Shown: positions 16,899 to 26,258, counted from the stretch's first letter. The stretch is 34,379 nucleotides of DNA from Halomonas halmophila (GCF_006540005.1 NZ_BJOC01000039.1:1-34379), one strand, 5' to 3'. Numbers and translations: made by a program. Notes: generated by a model not told the origin, from the sequence alone.

Positions 16899-17477
16899 TC
16901 AGTCGCGGGAAGCGGCAGCAGGCCGATTGACGCTGGCGCGGCGCACATGCAGCGTCACTGCCGGAGTGCGGCGCAGCACCTGTGCTCCTTGATCGAGCAG
17001 CTCGGCCTGTAGGCGGTGACGGCCCCGCGCCAGATTGGTGAGCGGGATGGCCGGCTCACGCGTCGCGCTGCCGACGAGTTCCCCATCGAGGCGCAGGCGC
17101 CACCGATGCCCCGCCCGCAGGGCCGGACGAATGGCCAGGCGCACCTGCACATTACCCGCGGCACCGGTGGGCAGGGTGCTCTCGTCGGCAGGCGCGGCGA
17201 TCGCGAAGGTGGTATAGGCCGGCGGCGCAGCATCAGACTGACCCGGCCCGACGCCCCTTCTCGTTGGCGCGGCCCGGTCCACGGTCGACGCCCCCGGCAG
17301 GGCCGGCACCACGCTGATCGGCGCCAGCTCGACGGGCTCACCGCCGCTGGCCGGATCATCCGAGTAGCGCACCCTCCCCTGGTCATCGGTCGCGCGATAC
17401 AGCGTCTCGGCGGACACGACCAGGGGGAGGATGAGGGTCAGGCAGAGCGCCAGGCCCCGCAGGCCATTGCGGGTCAT
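16899..17477 (-). CDS. Exported DUF4124-domain protein
   Basis: A 192-aa protein of unknown function. Signal peptide at residues 1-23 (GLALCLTLILPLVVSA), then a DUF4124 segment ETLYRATDDQGRVRYSDDPASGGEPVEL at about 24-51. A Pro/Ala-rich linker follows, and then a region beginning FAIAAPADESTLPTGAAGNVQVRLAIRPALRAGHRWRLRLDGELV that looks like an immunoglobulin-like beta-domain. The ATG at 17477 has GGGAG about 8 nt upstream. It lies between glnA and ntrB in the same direction, a position where such genes are common in related bacteria, but no role in nitrogen control can be inferred from the sequence. A TATAGT hexamer on the minus strand at 17524-17529 may be its -10 element. Confidence 0.8.
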   Translation of the reverse strand: MTRNGLRGLALCLTLILPLVVSAETLYRATDDQGRVRYSDDPASGGEPVELAPISVVPALPGASTVDRAAPTRRGVGPGQSDAAPPAYTTFAIAAPADESTLPTGAAGNVQVRLAIRPALRAGHRWRLRLDGELVGSATREPAIPLTNLARGRHRLQAELLDQGAQVLRRTPAVTLHVRRASVNRPAAASRD

Positions 17478-17606
17478 GATCAGGCTCCCGGCGTTCTCGA
17501 CGCCGACATGGGCTCACGCCCCGACTATAGATCAGCGCCGCGGCGTTCGCCGGGCCGTGCCCAGCGGCCTGCCCGCATCGCCGGCACCACTGGCCGGTGA
17601 CGTAGC

Positions 17607-17635
17607 AAAAAGGGCACGCCCGCAGGCGTGCCCTT
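17607..17635 (-). terminator. Rho-independent terminator of glnA
   Basis: Perfect 11-bp stem (arms AAGGGCACGCC at 17610-17620 and GGCGTGCCCTT at 17625-17635) with a 4-nt loop. On the minus strand it is followed by a run of Ts (TTTTT at 17611-17607). It lies 25 bp past the glnA stop and should uncouple glnA from the DUF4124/ntrBC genes. Confidence 0.9.
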
Positions 17636-17659
17636 GTTGATACCGGGGTCGGCCTCGCC

Positions 17660-19066
17660 TCAGCAGCTGTAGTACATGTCGAACTCGACCGGATGCGTCG
17701 TCATGCGCAGGCGCTCGATGTCCTCGGACTTGAGCTCGATGTAGGCATCGATCATCTCGTCGGTGAAGACGCCACCCTCGGTGAGGAAGCTGCGGTCGGC
17801 ATCCAGTGCCGCCAGCGCCTGATCCAGGCTCTCGGCCACGGTCGGGATGGCCTTGCCTTCTTCCGGCGGCAGGTCATAGAGGTTCTTGTCCATGGCATCG
17901 CCGGGATGGATCTTGTTCTTGATGCCATCGATGCCGGCCATCAGCATCGCCGCGAAGCACAGATAGGGGTTGGCGGTCGGGTCCGGGAAGCGAAGCTCGA
18001 CGCGCTTGCCCTTGGGGCTGGCGGTATACGGGATGCGGATGGAGGCGGAGCGGTTACGGGCGCTGTAGGCCAGCATCACCGGCGCCTCGAAGCCCGGCAC
18101 CAGACGCTTGTAGGAGTTGGTCGAAGCGTTGGCGAAGGCGTTCAGGGCGCGTGCGTGCTTGATCACGCCGCCGATGTAGTACAGCGCCATTTCCGAGAGG
18201 CCGGCGTACTCGTCACCGGCAAACTGGTTCTGGCCGTCCTTCCAGAAGGACTGGTGAACGTGCATGCCGCTGCCGTTGTCGCCCACCACCGGCTTGGGCA
18301 TGAAGGTCGCCGTCTTGCCGTAGGCGTGAGCCACGTTGTGCACCACGTACTTCATTTCCTGAAGTTCGTCGGCCTTCTTCACCAGGGTGTTGAACTTGAC
18401 GCCGATCTCGTTCTGGCCGGCGTTGGAGACCTCATGGTGATGCACTTCGACACTCTGGCCGATGGCCTCCAGGGTGTTGCACATGGCACCCCGCATGTCA
18501 TGGAAGCTGTCGACCGGCGGCACCGGGAAGTAGCCGCCCTTGACGCGCGGGCGGTGGCCCATGTTGCCGCCCTCGACGTGGCGATCGGTGGCCCAGGCAC
18601 CTTCCTCGGAGCTGATCTTGTACATGGCGCCTTCGATGTCGGCTTTCCAGTGCACTTCGTCGAAGATGAAGAACTCGGGCTCCGGGCCAAAGAAGGCGGT
18701 GTCGCCCAGGCCCGAAGACTGCAGATAGGCCTCGGCACGCTTGGCGATGGAACGCGGGTCGCGCTCATAACCCTGCATGGTGGCAGGCTCGATGATGTCG
18801 CAACGCAGGACCAGGGTCGCGTCTTCGGTAAAGGGATCGAGATAGCCGGTACCGTCTTCCGGACGCAGGATCATGTCCGACTCGTTGATGCCCTTCCAGC
18901 CGTTGATGGAGGAACCATCGAACATCTGGCCGTTCTCGAAGAACTCTTCGTCGACATCCCGAGACGGGATGGTCACGTGCTGTTCCTTGCCTTTGGTATC
19001 GGTGAAGCGCAGGTCGATCCACTTCACATCGTGCTCTTCAATCAGGGCGAGAGTCTTGTCAGACAT
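17660..19066 (-). CDS. glnA: Glutamine synthetase type I
   Basis: A 468-aa GSI subunit (forms dodecamers in the family) that makes glutamine from glutamate, ammonia and ATP. Visible: [17 protein letters not shown] near residues 53-69, [12 protein letters not shown] near 127-138, [18 protein letters not shown] near 206-223, [14 protein letters not shown] near 264-277, and the adenylylation site NLYDLPPEE with Tyr near 397. That tyrosine implies regulation by GlnE. The ATG at 19066 has GGAGG 5 nt upstream. It is transcribed from a sigma-54 promoter at 19211-19226 through a structured leader and ends at a strong terminator. Confidence 0.98.
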   Translation of the reverse strand: MSDKTLALIEEHDVKWIDLRFTDTKGKEQHVTIPSRDVDEEFFENGQMFDGSSINGWKGINESDMILRPEDGTGYLDPFTEDATLVLRCDIIEPATMQGYERDPRSIAKRAEAYLQSSGLGDTAFFGPEPEFFIFDEVHWKADIEGAMYKISSEEGAWATDRHVEGGNMGHRPRVKGGYFPVPPVDSFHDMRGAMCNTLEAIGQSVEVHHHEVSNAGQNEIGVKFNTLVKKADELQEMKYVVHNVAHAYGKTATFMPKPVVGDNGSGMHVHQSFWKDGQNQFAGDEYAGLSEMALYYIGGVIKHARALNAFANASTNSYKRLVPGFEAPVMLAYSARNRSASIRIPYTASPKGKRVELRFPDPTANPYLCFAAMLMAGIDGIKNKIHPGDAMDKNLYDLPPEEGKAIPTVAESLDQALAALDADRSFLTEGGVFTDEMIDAYIELKSEDIERLRMTTHPVEFDMYYSC

Positions 19067-19117
19067 GAGGTCCTCCACAAATGAGCTTGGCTCGTTAACT
19101 CTGAAGCGTATTCAAAG

Positions 19118-19188
19118 CGTCCTGGCCGCTGGCCGGGCAGCCATTGTTGTAGCACGCAGTGGTGCAGCTGCCTACAACCGCCAGGACG
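19118..19188 (-). ncRNA. Predicted structured 5' leader of the glnA mRNA (three-way junction)
   Basis: In the transcript from the sigma-54 promoter, an 8-bp closing helix pairs 19181-19188 with 19118-19125 (CGTCCTGG with CCAGGACG). Inside it, one hairpin pairs 19172-19178 with 19146-19152 (CTACAAC/GTTGTAG) and extends by GCAG/CTGC after a 3-nt bulge. A second, smaller hairpin pairs 19128-19131 with 19138-19141. The structure starts about 12 nt after the predicted transcription start and ends about 50 nt before the glnA ATG. No T-run follows, so it is not a simple terminator. Folding was done by eye only, and no match to a known RNA family is claimed. Confidence 0.5.
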
Positions 19189-19210
19189 ACCATGGCGTTT
19201 GCAATGATGA

Positions 19211-19226
19211 AGCAGAAAGCGTGCCA
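19211..19226 (-). promoter_or_regulatory. Sigma-54 promoter of glnA
   Basis: Minus-strand 16-mer TGGCACGCTTTCTGCT: the -24 part TGGCACG is exact and the GG-N10-GC spacing is kept, with CTGC in place of TTGC at -12. Predicted start near 19200, giving a leader of about 134 nt. A degenerate NtrC-like dyad (GCGCCA-N3-TGGCAC) overlaps the -24 side at about 19221-19235. Confidence 0.82.
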
Positions 19227-19388
19227 AAATGGCGCACGCCACACCGATGAAAAAAATAACCACATGATATCAAAGGGAAAAATTTATATCCCGCGATGCC
19301 CCACATGAATGCCGCGGCCGATATCCCCCGCGTCAGGGGCATCCAGGGCCCGTTTCAGCGAACCAAAACAGGGCACGAAACACCCTGA

Positions 19389-19405
19389 CGCACCAGAAAG
19401 GTGCG
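19389..19405. promoter_or_regulatory. NtrC-like enhancer site upstream of glnA
   Basis: CGCACCAGAAAGGTGCG is a symmetric 17-bp dyad with the GCAC-N7-GTGC core of NtrC sites. It lies about 195 bp upstream of the predicted glnA start, a workable enhancer distance, with an AT-rich stretch (19250-19290) between it and the promoter. Its outer arms also belong to a longer repeat, described in the findings. Confidence 0.6.
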
Positions 19406-19536
19406 CCACAGTGACTCGCTCGCGTCCCGGCACTCGACCGGCCAGGCCAGCCGCCCGCACTTCGCTCTCACGCCCTTGCCAACCCCACCGTGGCGCGCCT
19501 TGTACCCGGCCCGCCGCGCGTATCACACAAATACGC

Positions 19537-19565
19537 TATTACCTGGCCGGCCTAGCCTGTACAAT
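19537..19565 (+). promoter_or_regulatory. Candidate sigma-70 promoter of typA
   Basis: TACAAT at 19560-19565 is a strong -10 hexamer preceded by TG. The best -35 candidates (TATTAC at 19537-19542 with 17-bp spacing, or TTACCT at 19539-19544 with 15 bp) are weak. Predicted start near 19572, about 80 nt before typA. Confidence 0.5.
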
Positions 19566-19650
19566 GCGCGCCCTAAACTTCCCTGCCCCGCGCCTAGGGT
19601 ACTGAACACAACGTGTACATAGGTGCGTACAAACTGGCGATCCACACCCT

Positions 19651-21498
<1,848 letters not shown>

Positions 21499-21526
21499 GC
21501 GCCATCCGGCCTTTCGGCATCACGCC

Positions 21527-21553
21527 AAGCCCACCCTCAGCGGTGGGCTTTTT
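21527..21553 (+). terminator. Rho-independent terminator of typA
   Basis: 9-bp stem AAGCCCACC/GGTGGGCTT (21527-21535 with 21542-21550), 6-nt loop, then TTTTT ending at 21553, 28 bp after the typA stop. It overlaps the 3' end of the oxidase remnant on the other strand. Confidence 0.9.
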
Positions 21554-21701
21554 GCTGGCTGGTCGTGTCTGGCCGGATGTTCTGGTTGACGCGGAAGGTG
21601 TTGTCCGGATCGTAGCGCCCCTTGATCCGCGCCAACCGCGGATAGTTGGCGCCATAGGTCGCCTGAATGCGCTCGCTGCCCTCGTCCATCATGAAGTTAT
21701 A
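21537..21701 (-). pseudogene. Remnant: C-terminal BBE domain of an FAD-linked oxidase
   Basis: On the minus strand, 21701 down to the TGA at 21537 encodes about 54 residues beginning YNFMMDEGSERIQATYGANY and continuing PRLARIKGRYDPDNTFRVNQNIRP. This is the C-terminal berberine-bridge (BBE) segment that ends many FAD-dependent oxidoreductases; the R-YDP-N-F-N-NI-P pattern is diagnostic. The rest of the enzyme (FAD domain, several hundred residues) is missing: upstream sequence switches to an unrelated hydrolase fragment in another frame. The end of the frame lies inside the typA terminator. Non-functional remnant. Confidence 0.8.
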
Positions 21702-21990
21702 GTCGCACCGCATCATCCGGCTCCGCGGTATAGCGCTGCAGCTGCTCCCACCACACCACCTGGTCAGCCGCTTCGCGGGGTGACATCAGCCGGGCGAAGA
21801 CCTCACGAATGGCGCTGTTGGGGTGGCCCCAGCCGACTTCGATCAGCTGCTCCAGTGCGCGGGCCTCATCGGACTGCTGTTGGTTGACGCCCGCGGAATA
21901 GGCGCCATGGGCATAGGCATTGTAGAGAATCAGGTGACTGACCCGCTCGGGATAACGCGCGGCATAGGCGATGCGGACACTGTCCGACGT
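21697..21990 (-). pseudogene. Remnant: internal piece of an alpha/beta hydrolase
   Basis: About 98 codons beginning near SVRIAYAARYPERVSHLILYNAYAHG and including LEQLIEVGWGHPNSAIREVF and WWEQLQRYTAEPDDAVRL. This resembles the region after the nucleophile elbow of alpha/beta hydrolases that are often fused to cyclase or LuxR-type regulatory domains. The part carrying the G-x-S-x-G nucleophile and the C-terminal catalytic His is absent, and the frame stops at 21697 just where the BBE remnant begins. An in-frame ATG at 22017 exists, but the first ten or so residues from it do not fit the family. Identification is by sequence feel only; that it is broken is clear. Confidence 0.6.
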
Positions 21991-22069
21991 TGTGCAAAAA
22001 TTGATCACCTGCCTCATATACTGAGGCTTGCGTATCCCCTGACGACTTGCGAAATGCCCCCCGCCAACA

Positions 22070-22091
22070 GGCAGTCGTCGCGACGACTGCC
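22070..22091. repeat. 22-bp perfect palindrome
   Basis: Arms GGCAGTCGTCG and CGACGACTGCC meet with no loop. It lies 49 bp before the ATG of the small gene at 22141. No T-run follows on either strand, so it is more like a binding site or an mRNA hairpin than a terminator. A second small dyad (GCCTCA/TGAGGC) is at 22011-22027. Confidence 0.75.
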
Positions 22092-22140
22092 GAATGATAG
22101 GCTGAAGGTTCCTTACTCACTGCGATGGAGTGACACTCAG

Positions 22141-22413
22141 ATGGCCGATTTTTCGCTCAAACCCGTTGAGGCACCCGACAGCAATGCCAAGAAGCTGCAG
22201 GAAGGACAGGAGTTCTTCGTGCAGGACAACCTAGGGCGCGTGCTCAACTGCCGCGTCACCGAACGCCTGCCGGACGGCAAGTTTGTCGCCGAGATTCTCG
22301 GCCTGGGCGGCGCAGGCGCCAAGTCCGCCAAGGAGCTGATCGGCGAAACCATCACCGTCGGCTGGGAAGAGGTGCGCTTCGACGCCCCACCCGGCGTGAC
22401 CACGGTGCAGTAA
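22141..22413 (+). CDS. Small conserved-looking protein of unknown function
   Basis: A 90-aa soluble protein I do not recognise. It starts MADFSLKPVEAPDSN and ends GVTTVQ. The middle (FFVQDNLGRVLNCRVTERLPDGKFVAEILG) looks like a small beta-barrel, with alternating hydrophobic residues and glycines. No signal peptide, membrane segment or cysteine pair. GGAG lies about 11 nt before the ATG at 22141. Codon use resembles the neighbouring genes, with GC-rich third positions, which supports it being real. It is followed 41 bp later by another small gene in the same direction, so the two may form an operon. A 22-bp palindrome stands upstream. Confidence 0.7.
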   Translation: MADFSLKPVEAPDSNAKKLQEGQEFFVQDNLGRVLNCRVTERLPDGKFVAEILGLGGAGAKSAKELIGETITVGWEEVRFDAPPGVTTVQ

Positions 22414-22454
22414 GCGCGCCACGCCCAGATAACCCTGACACACGAGGTACGCTC

Positions 22455-22781
22455 ATGCACAAACACATCGAGTGGGACCAGCCGGGTGACAAGAGCGTGC
22501 TGCGCTACTTCGCCGACCACCCGGACGACTTCCCCGAGCCGCATGTCGGCAGCATCATCTCGGGGCTGTACAAGGGCGCCACAGTGCGGGTTCGCGTGGA
22601 AGCCCGACTCGACGACGGCACCAACATCGGCGACGTGGTGGCCCTGATCGCCTCCGCCGACGGCAAACGCCAGCAGAGTCTCGGCGACCTTTCGGTAGGC
22701 GATACCGTGCGCCTGCCCGATAGCGCGCGCGCCCTGGAACCCGGCCACCCCCAGGCAGACGACGAGGAAGCGGAAGACTGA
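22455..22781 (+). CDS. Small acidic protein of unknown function
   Basis: A 108-aa protein not assigned to a family. It reads HIEWDQPGDKSVLRYFADHP at the N-terminus, then a beta-rich core (GATVRVRVEARLDDGTNIGDVVALIASADGK), and ends in an acidic tail DDEEAED typical of halophilic cytoplasmic proteins. No signal peptide or membrane segment. GAGG lies about 8 nt before the ATG at 22455. Third positions are strongly GC-rich and there is no competing frame, so I regard it as a real gene. Partner of the 22141 gene by position only. Confidence 0.7.
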   Translation: MHKHIEWDQPGDKSVLRYFADHPDDFPEPHVGSIISGLYKGATVRVRVEARLDDGTNIGDVVALIASADGKRQQSLGDLSVGDTVRLPDSARALEPGHPQADDEEAED

Positions 22782-23038
22782 TCCGGGGCGCCATTGCCAG
22801 TCGTTCGCCCAACGACGCCTAAACGCTCGCACACTAGCCAGGTAGCACCTCGATGGCGCAGAGTTGACGCCGATGCGGCAAAGCAGCAAAGTGCGGCATC
22901 TTTCAGCCTGGGAACTTGCGGCACACGGGACGAGGCCAGCCTCGAGCCCGATGGCCGAGCACCAGCAGCGACTCATACCGAACGCCTGACGCAGCAGGCG
23001 GCAGCGGACCGAAGCGACACGGCAATGGCAGGACCTCC
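22782..23038. other. Intergenic region before the sodium-dependent transporter
   Basis: 257 bp with no gene. A small hairpin GTCGTT/AACGAC lies at 22800-22816. TTGACG at 22864-22869 followed 17 bp later by CAAAGT is a weak promoter candidate for the transporter. Confidence 0.4.
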
Positions 23039-24484
23039 ATGAGCACGAACAACATCTGGACGCACAAGGGGACCTTCCTGTTGGCCGCCGTCGGCTCGGC
23101 GGTCGGGCTGGGCAACCTGTGGCGCTTCCCGTACCTGGCCGGCGAGAACGGCGGCGGCGCCTTCCTGCTGATTTACATCGTCACGCTGTGCATCGTCGGC
23201 GTGCCCATCCTGATCGCCGAGATCCTGCTGGGACGCAGCAGCCGGCGCAGCCCGATCATGGGCATGCGCTTTCTGAGCCGCACCCACAACGCCTCGCGGG
23301 CCTGGGAATCGATCGGCTGGTTGAGTGCCGCCGCGGCCCTGATCATCCTCAGCTTCTACTCGGTAATTGCCGGCTGGGCGCTGCACTATACCTGGCGCAT
23401 GCTGACCGGTGCGCTGGCCAACGCCGATGCCGAGCTCGCCTCCAGCAGCTTCCAGAGCCTGCTCGCCTCGCCGTCGCTGCTGACGCTCTATCACACTCTG
23501 TTCATCGCCGCCTCGGGGCTGATCGTCGGCCTTGGCGTACATCGCGGCATCGAGAACGGCCTGCGTTTGATGATGCCGGCCTTGCTGGCCATTCTGGTGG
23601 TGATCCTCGCCTACAGCGTCATGCACGGCAACATGCCGGCGGCGGTCGATTTCCTGCTGACCCTGCAGTTGAGCGACCTCAGCTTTGAAGGCTGGCTGGC
23701 CGCCATGGGCCAATCCTTCTTCACCCTGAGCCTGGGCATGGGCGCCCTCATGGCCTATGGCGCTTACATGCCCGGTGAGATCTCGCTGAGCCGCACGGCA
23801 CTGGCCATCGTGGTCATCGATACCGTTGTGGCCCTGATCGCCGGCCTGGCCATCTTCGCCCTGGTCTTCGGCGCCAGCCTGGATCCCGCCGAAGGCCCGG
23901 GCCTGATGTTCATCACCCTGCCGCTGGCCTTCGTCGAAATGCCGGGCGGCTCGCTGGTCGGTGCGGTCTTCTTCATCCTGGTACTGGGTGCCGCGATCAG
24001 CTCGGCCATCTCGATGATCGAGCCGGTCGCCGCCTTCCTGGTCGAACGCTTCGACCTGACCCGGGCGCAATCCGTGACGGCCATGGTGATCGCCAGCTGG
24101 ACCCTCGGTCTGCTCACCGTCTTCAGTTTCAACGTCTGGTCCAGCGACAGCCCCTTCCACGACCTCCTGGGCATCAACGCTTTCCAGCTGATGGAGCTGC
24201 TCACGCATATCCTCATGCCGCTCGGTGGCCTGATGGTCGCGCTCTTTGCCGGCTGGGCGTTGACTCATGGTGAAATCATGAAGGAATTGCGGACCAGCGA
24301 AGGATGGCTGCACACCTGGCGCTTTCTGGTACGCTTTATATCGCCGGCAGCGGTGGCGTTCGTCTTCCTGCGCGCCATCCCGCAGATTGACGGCTATCTG
24401 CTGCCCCTGATCGGTGCCACAGTGATCGTGGGGGCTTTTGCCGCCAGTCGTATCATGCGGGCGGAACACCCGCGCAGCCGCTGA
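23039..24484 (+). CDS. Sodium-dependent transporter, neurotransmitter:sodium symporter (SNF) family
   Basis: A 481-aa inner-membrane Na+ symporter of the LeuT/TnaT type, likely for amino acids or related compounds. The first helix carries the hallmark FLLAAVGSAVGLGNLWRFPYLAGENGGGAFLLIY, with the unwound Na+/substrate site near residues 15-30. Roughly 11-12 membrane segments follow. SFFTLSLGMGALMAYGAY in the middle is the conserved helix-6 region. The ATG at 23039 has AGGA 6 nt upstream; the open frame continues upstream without homology. It is transcribed toward livG, 120 bp away. Substrate not readable. Confidence 0.93.
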   Translation: MSTNNIWTHKGTFLLAAVGSAVGLGNLWRFPYLAGENGGGAFLLIYIVTLCIVGVPILIAEILLGRSSRRSPIMGMRFLSRTHNASRAWESIGWLSAAAALIILSFYSVIAGWALHYTWRMLTGALANADAELASSSFQSLLASPSLLTLYHTLFIAASGLIVGLGVHRGIENGLRLMMPALLAILVVILAYSVMHGNMPAAVDFLLTLQLSDLSFEGWLAAMGQSFFTLSLGMGALMAYGAYMPGEISLSRTALAIVVIDTVVALIAGLAIFALVFGASLDPAEGPGLMFITLPLAFVEMPGGSLVGAVFFILVLGAAISSAISMIEPVAAFLVERFDLTRAQSVTAMVIASWTLGLLTVFSFNVWSSDSPFHDLLGINAFQLMELLTHILMPLGGLMVALFAGWALTHGEIMKELRTSEGWLHTWRFLVRFISPAAVAFVFLRAIPQIDGYLLPLIGATVIVGAFAASRIMRAEHPRSR

Positions 24485-24548
24485 GCCCTCAGGACCGGGT
24501 GGCGACACCACTCCGCCGGGGCACGCAACACCGAGCCGTGAACAACAA

Positions 24549-24571
24549 GCCATGGCGTGATCCGCCATGGC
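24549..24571. promoter_or_regulatory. 9-bp hairpin in front of livG
   Basis: Perfect inverted repeat GCCATGGCG/CGCCATGGC with a 5-bp centre, ending 33 bp before the livG ATG. Neither strand has a good T-run. It could be an operator, or an mRNA hairpin that affects livG translation. The A-rich motif AACAACAAG (24541-24549) adjoins it. Confidence 0.5.
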
Positions 24572-24604
24572 AAAACAATGAATGACACAGACGGAATCCC
24601 CACC

Positions 24605-25375
24605 ATGTCTGCCATCATCGACGTCCACAACGTCAACAAGGCCTTCGGCGGCCTGCAGGTCATCGACGACTGCTCGATCCAGGTCGGCCGAGGCTCCGTC
24701 ACCGGGCTGATCGGCCCCAATGGCGCCGGCAAGTCGACCCTGTTCAACATCATCGCCGGCGCCCTGCCGCTCGACAGCGGCCGGGTCGAGCTGGAAGGCG
24801 AGGACATCACCAACCGCCCCGCCAACGAACTCTTCCACAAGGGCCTGCTTCGCACCTTTCAGATCGCCCACGAATTCGCGCACATGACGGCACTCGAGAA
24901 CCTGATGATGGTGCCGCCCCGTCAGGCCGGCGAGAACCTCTTCAGCACCTGGTTCAAACCCGGCACCGTGGGCCGGGAAGAAGCCGAGGTACGCCGCCGC
25001 GCCCACGAGGTCATCGACTTCATCGGCCTGCATCACGTGCGCAACGAACTGGCCGGCAACCTCTCCGGCGGGCAGAAGAAACTGCTCGAACTCGGCCGCA
25101 CCATGATGACCGATGCCAAGGTCGTGCTGCTCGACGAGATCGCCGCCGGGGTCAACCGCACCCTGCTGGGCGACCTGATTCGCAACATCGAGCGTCTTAA
25201 CCAGGAGATGGGCTACACCTTCCTGGTCATCGAACACGACATGGACATGATCGCGCGCCTCTGCGATCCAGTGATCGTGCTGGCCCAGGGCAGCGTGATG
25301 GTCGAAGGCACCATCGAACAGATTCGCAACGATCAAAGAGTGATCGAGGCCTACTTCGGTGCCAATGTGGCCTGA
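24605..25375 (+). CDS. livG: Branched-chain amino acid-type ABC transporter ATPase LivG
   Basis: A 256-aa ATPase of a HAAT-family importer. Walker A GPNGAGKST at residues 37-45, signature LSGGQKK in NLSGGQKKLLELGR, Walker B VVLLDEIAAGVNRT, and H-loop VIEHDMDMI. In Walker B, Ile replaces the usual Pro after Glu, a variant outside the catalytic residues. The LivG-specific long insert between Walker A and the signature (LENLMMVPPRQAGENLFSTW...) is present. The ATG at 24605 matches the family N-terminus; an ATG at 24578 is also in frame and the ribosome-binding site is weak for both. First gene of livG-livF-livH-livM. Confidence 0.95.
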   Translation: MSAIIDVHNVNKAFGGLQVIDDCSIQVGRGSVTGLIGPNGAGKSTLFNIIAGALPLDSGRVELEGEDITNRPANELFHKGLLRTFQIAHEFAHMTALENLMMVPPRQAGENLFSTWFKPGTVGREEAEVRRRAHEVIDFIGLHHVRNELAGNLSGGQKKLLELGRTMMTDAKVVLLDEIAAGVNRTLLGDLIRNIERLNQEMGYTFLVIEHDMDMIARLCDPVIVLAQGSVMVEGTIEQIRNDQRVIEAYFGANVA

Positions 25376-25513
25376 ACGCGAGTCCGACCTCGGCAGCTCA
25401 TGAACAACAAGGGGGCAACACGGAAATACTGACTGGCTAGCCCGGCCCGGCAGCCACCAGGCACAGGCACACGGCCTTATTTCCGCAGCCTCGTACGCAG
25501 AGATCCAAACCTT
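25376..25513. other. livG-livF spacer
   Basis: 138 bp, unusually long inside this operon. It holds a second copy of TGAACAACAAG (25401-25411) like the one before livG. This is part of a possible 10-codon frame (25400-25432) starting ATG AAC AAC AAG. No promoter pair of good quality is seen. Confidence 0.4.
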
Positions 25514-26218
25514 ATGCCTCTACTCGACGCACGCGACGTGCATGGCGGCTACGGCGGCATGAACATCCTCAACGGGGTGAACATGGCCATCGAGGCCAGC
25601 GAGGTCGGCGTCATCGTCGGCCCCAACGGCGCCGGCAAGTCGACCATGCTCAAGGCCATCTTCGGCCTGCTCACGGTCAACCAGGGCGAAATCCTGCTCA
25701 ACGGCGACCCCATCCACAACCTGCCGCCCAACAAGCTGGTACGCCGCGGCATGGGCTTCGTGCCCCAGGAGCACAACGTCTTTCCGAGCATGACGGTGCA
25801 GGAAAACCTGGAGATGGGCGCCTACCTGAAGCCGGACAACGTCAAACGCATGCTGGAACGCGTCTACGAGTTCTTCCCGCCCCTGCAGGAAAAGCGCCAC
25901 CAGCCAGCCGGCGAGCTTTCGGGTGGCCAACGCCAGATGGTGGCCATGGGCCGTGCCCTGATGCCCGAGCCCGACCTGCTGCTGCTCGACGAACCGACCG
26001 CCGGCCTCTCGCCGCTGTACATGAACGAGATCTTCGAGCGGGTCAAGGAAGTCAACGCCGCCGGCGTCGGCATCCTGATGGTCGAGCAGAACGCCAAGCA
26101 GGCGCTCGCCATCGCCGACAAAGGCTTCGTACTGGCCGCTGGCCAGAACCGTTTCACCGATACCGGCGCGGCCCTGCTGGCCGACCCGGATGTCGCCAAG
26201 AGCTTTCTGGGCGGCTGA
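25514..26218 (+). CDS. livF: Branched-chain amino acid-type ABC transporter ATPase LivF
   Basis: A 234-aa second ATPase of the importer. Walker A GPNGAGKST at residues 36-44, Q-loop VPQEHNVFPSMTVQENLEMGAYL, signature LSGGQRQMVAMGRAL, Walker B LLLLDEPTAGLSP, and H-loop VEQNAKQAL. Length is standard for LivF. No strong ribosome-binding site precedes the ATG at 25514 (AGAGAT only). It follows livG by 138 bp and precedes livH by 40 bp. Pairs with LivG to energise LivHM. Confidence 0.95.
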   Translation: MPLLDARDVHGGYGGMNILNGVNMAIEASEVGVIVGPNGAGKSTMLKAIFGLLTVNQGEILLNGDPIHNLPPNKLVRRGMGFVPQEHNVFPSMTVQENLEMGAYLKPDNVKRMLERVYEFFPPLQEKRHQPAGELSGGQRQMVAMGRALMPEPDLLLLDEPTAGLSPLYMNEIFERVKEVNAAGVGILMVEQNAKQALAIADKGFVLAAGQNRFTDTGAALLADPDVAKSFLGG

Positions 26219-26258
26219 GCCTGGCTCGGCATCGACGGAACCATCTGGAGGCTGTGCC

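Larger units (their letters stand above)
19067..19650. other. Divergent glnA-typA intergenic region
   Basis: 584 bp without a gene. From left to right it holds the glnA ribosome-binding site and leader structure, the sigma-54 promoter, an AT-rich bend-prone stretch, a 9-bp inverted repeat (19330-19338 with 19383-19391), an NtrC-like dyad and the typA promoter region. Short open frames here have no coding character. Confidence 0.7.

Noticed and set aside
17693..19084. Plus-strand open frame opposite glnA (about 463 codons)
   Set aside because: Antisense shadow of glnA; no ribosome-binding site or family match.
19151..19167. NtrC-like half site TGCACCA inside the glnA leader
   Set aside because: The second half is offset by one base (GCAC-N6-GTGC instead of N7) and lies downstream of the predicted start; it is better explained as part of the leader hairpin.
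22973..25336. Very long minus-strand open frame (about 787 codons) opposite the SNF transporter and livG
   Set aside because: It spans two well-supported plus-strand genes and their intergenic gap; composition is typical antisense shadow in high-GC DNA.
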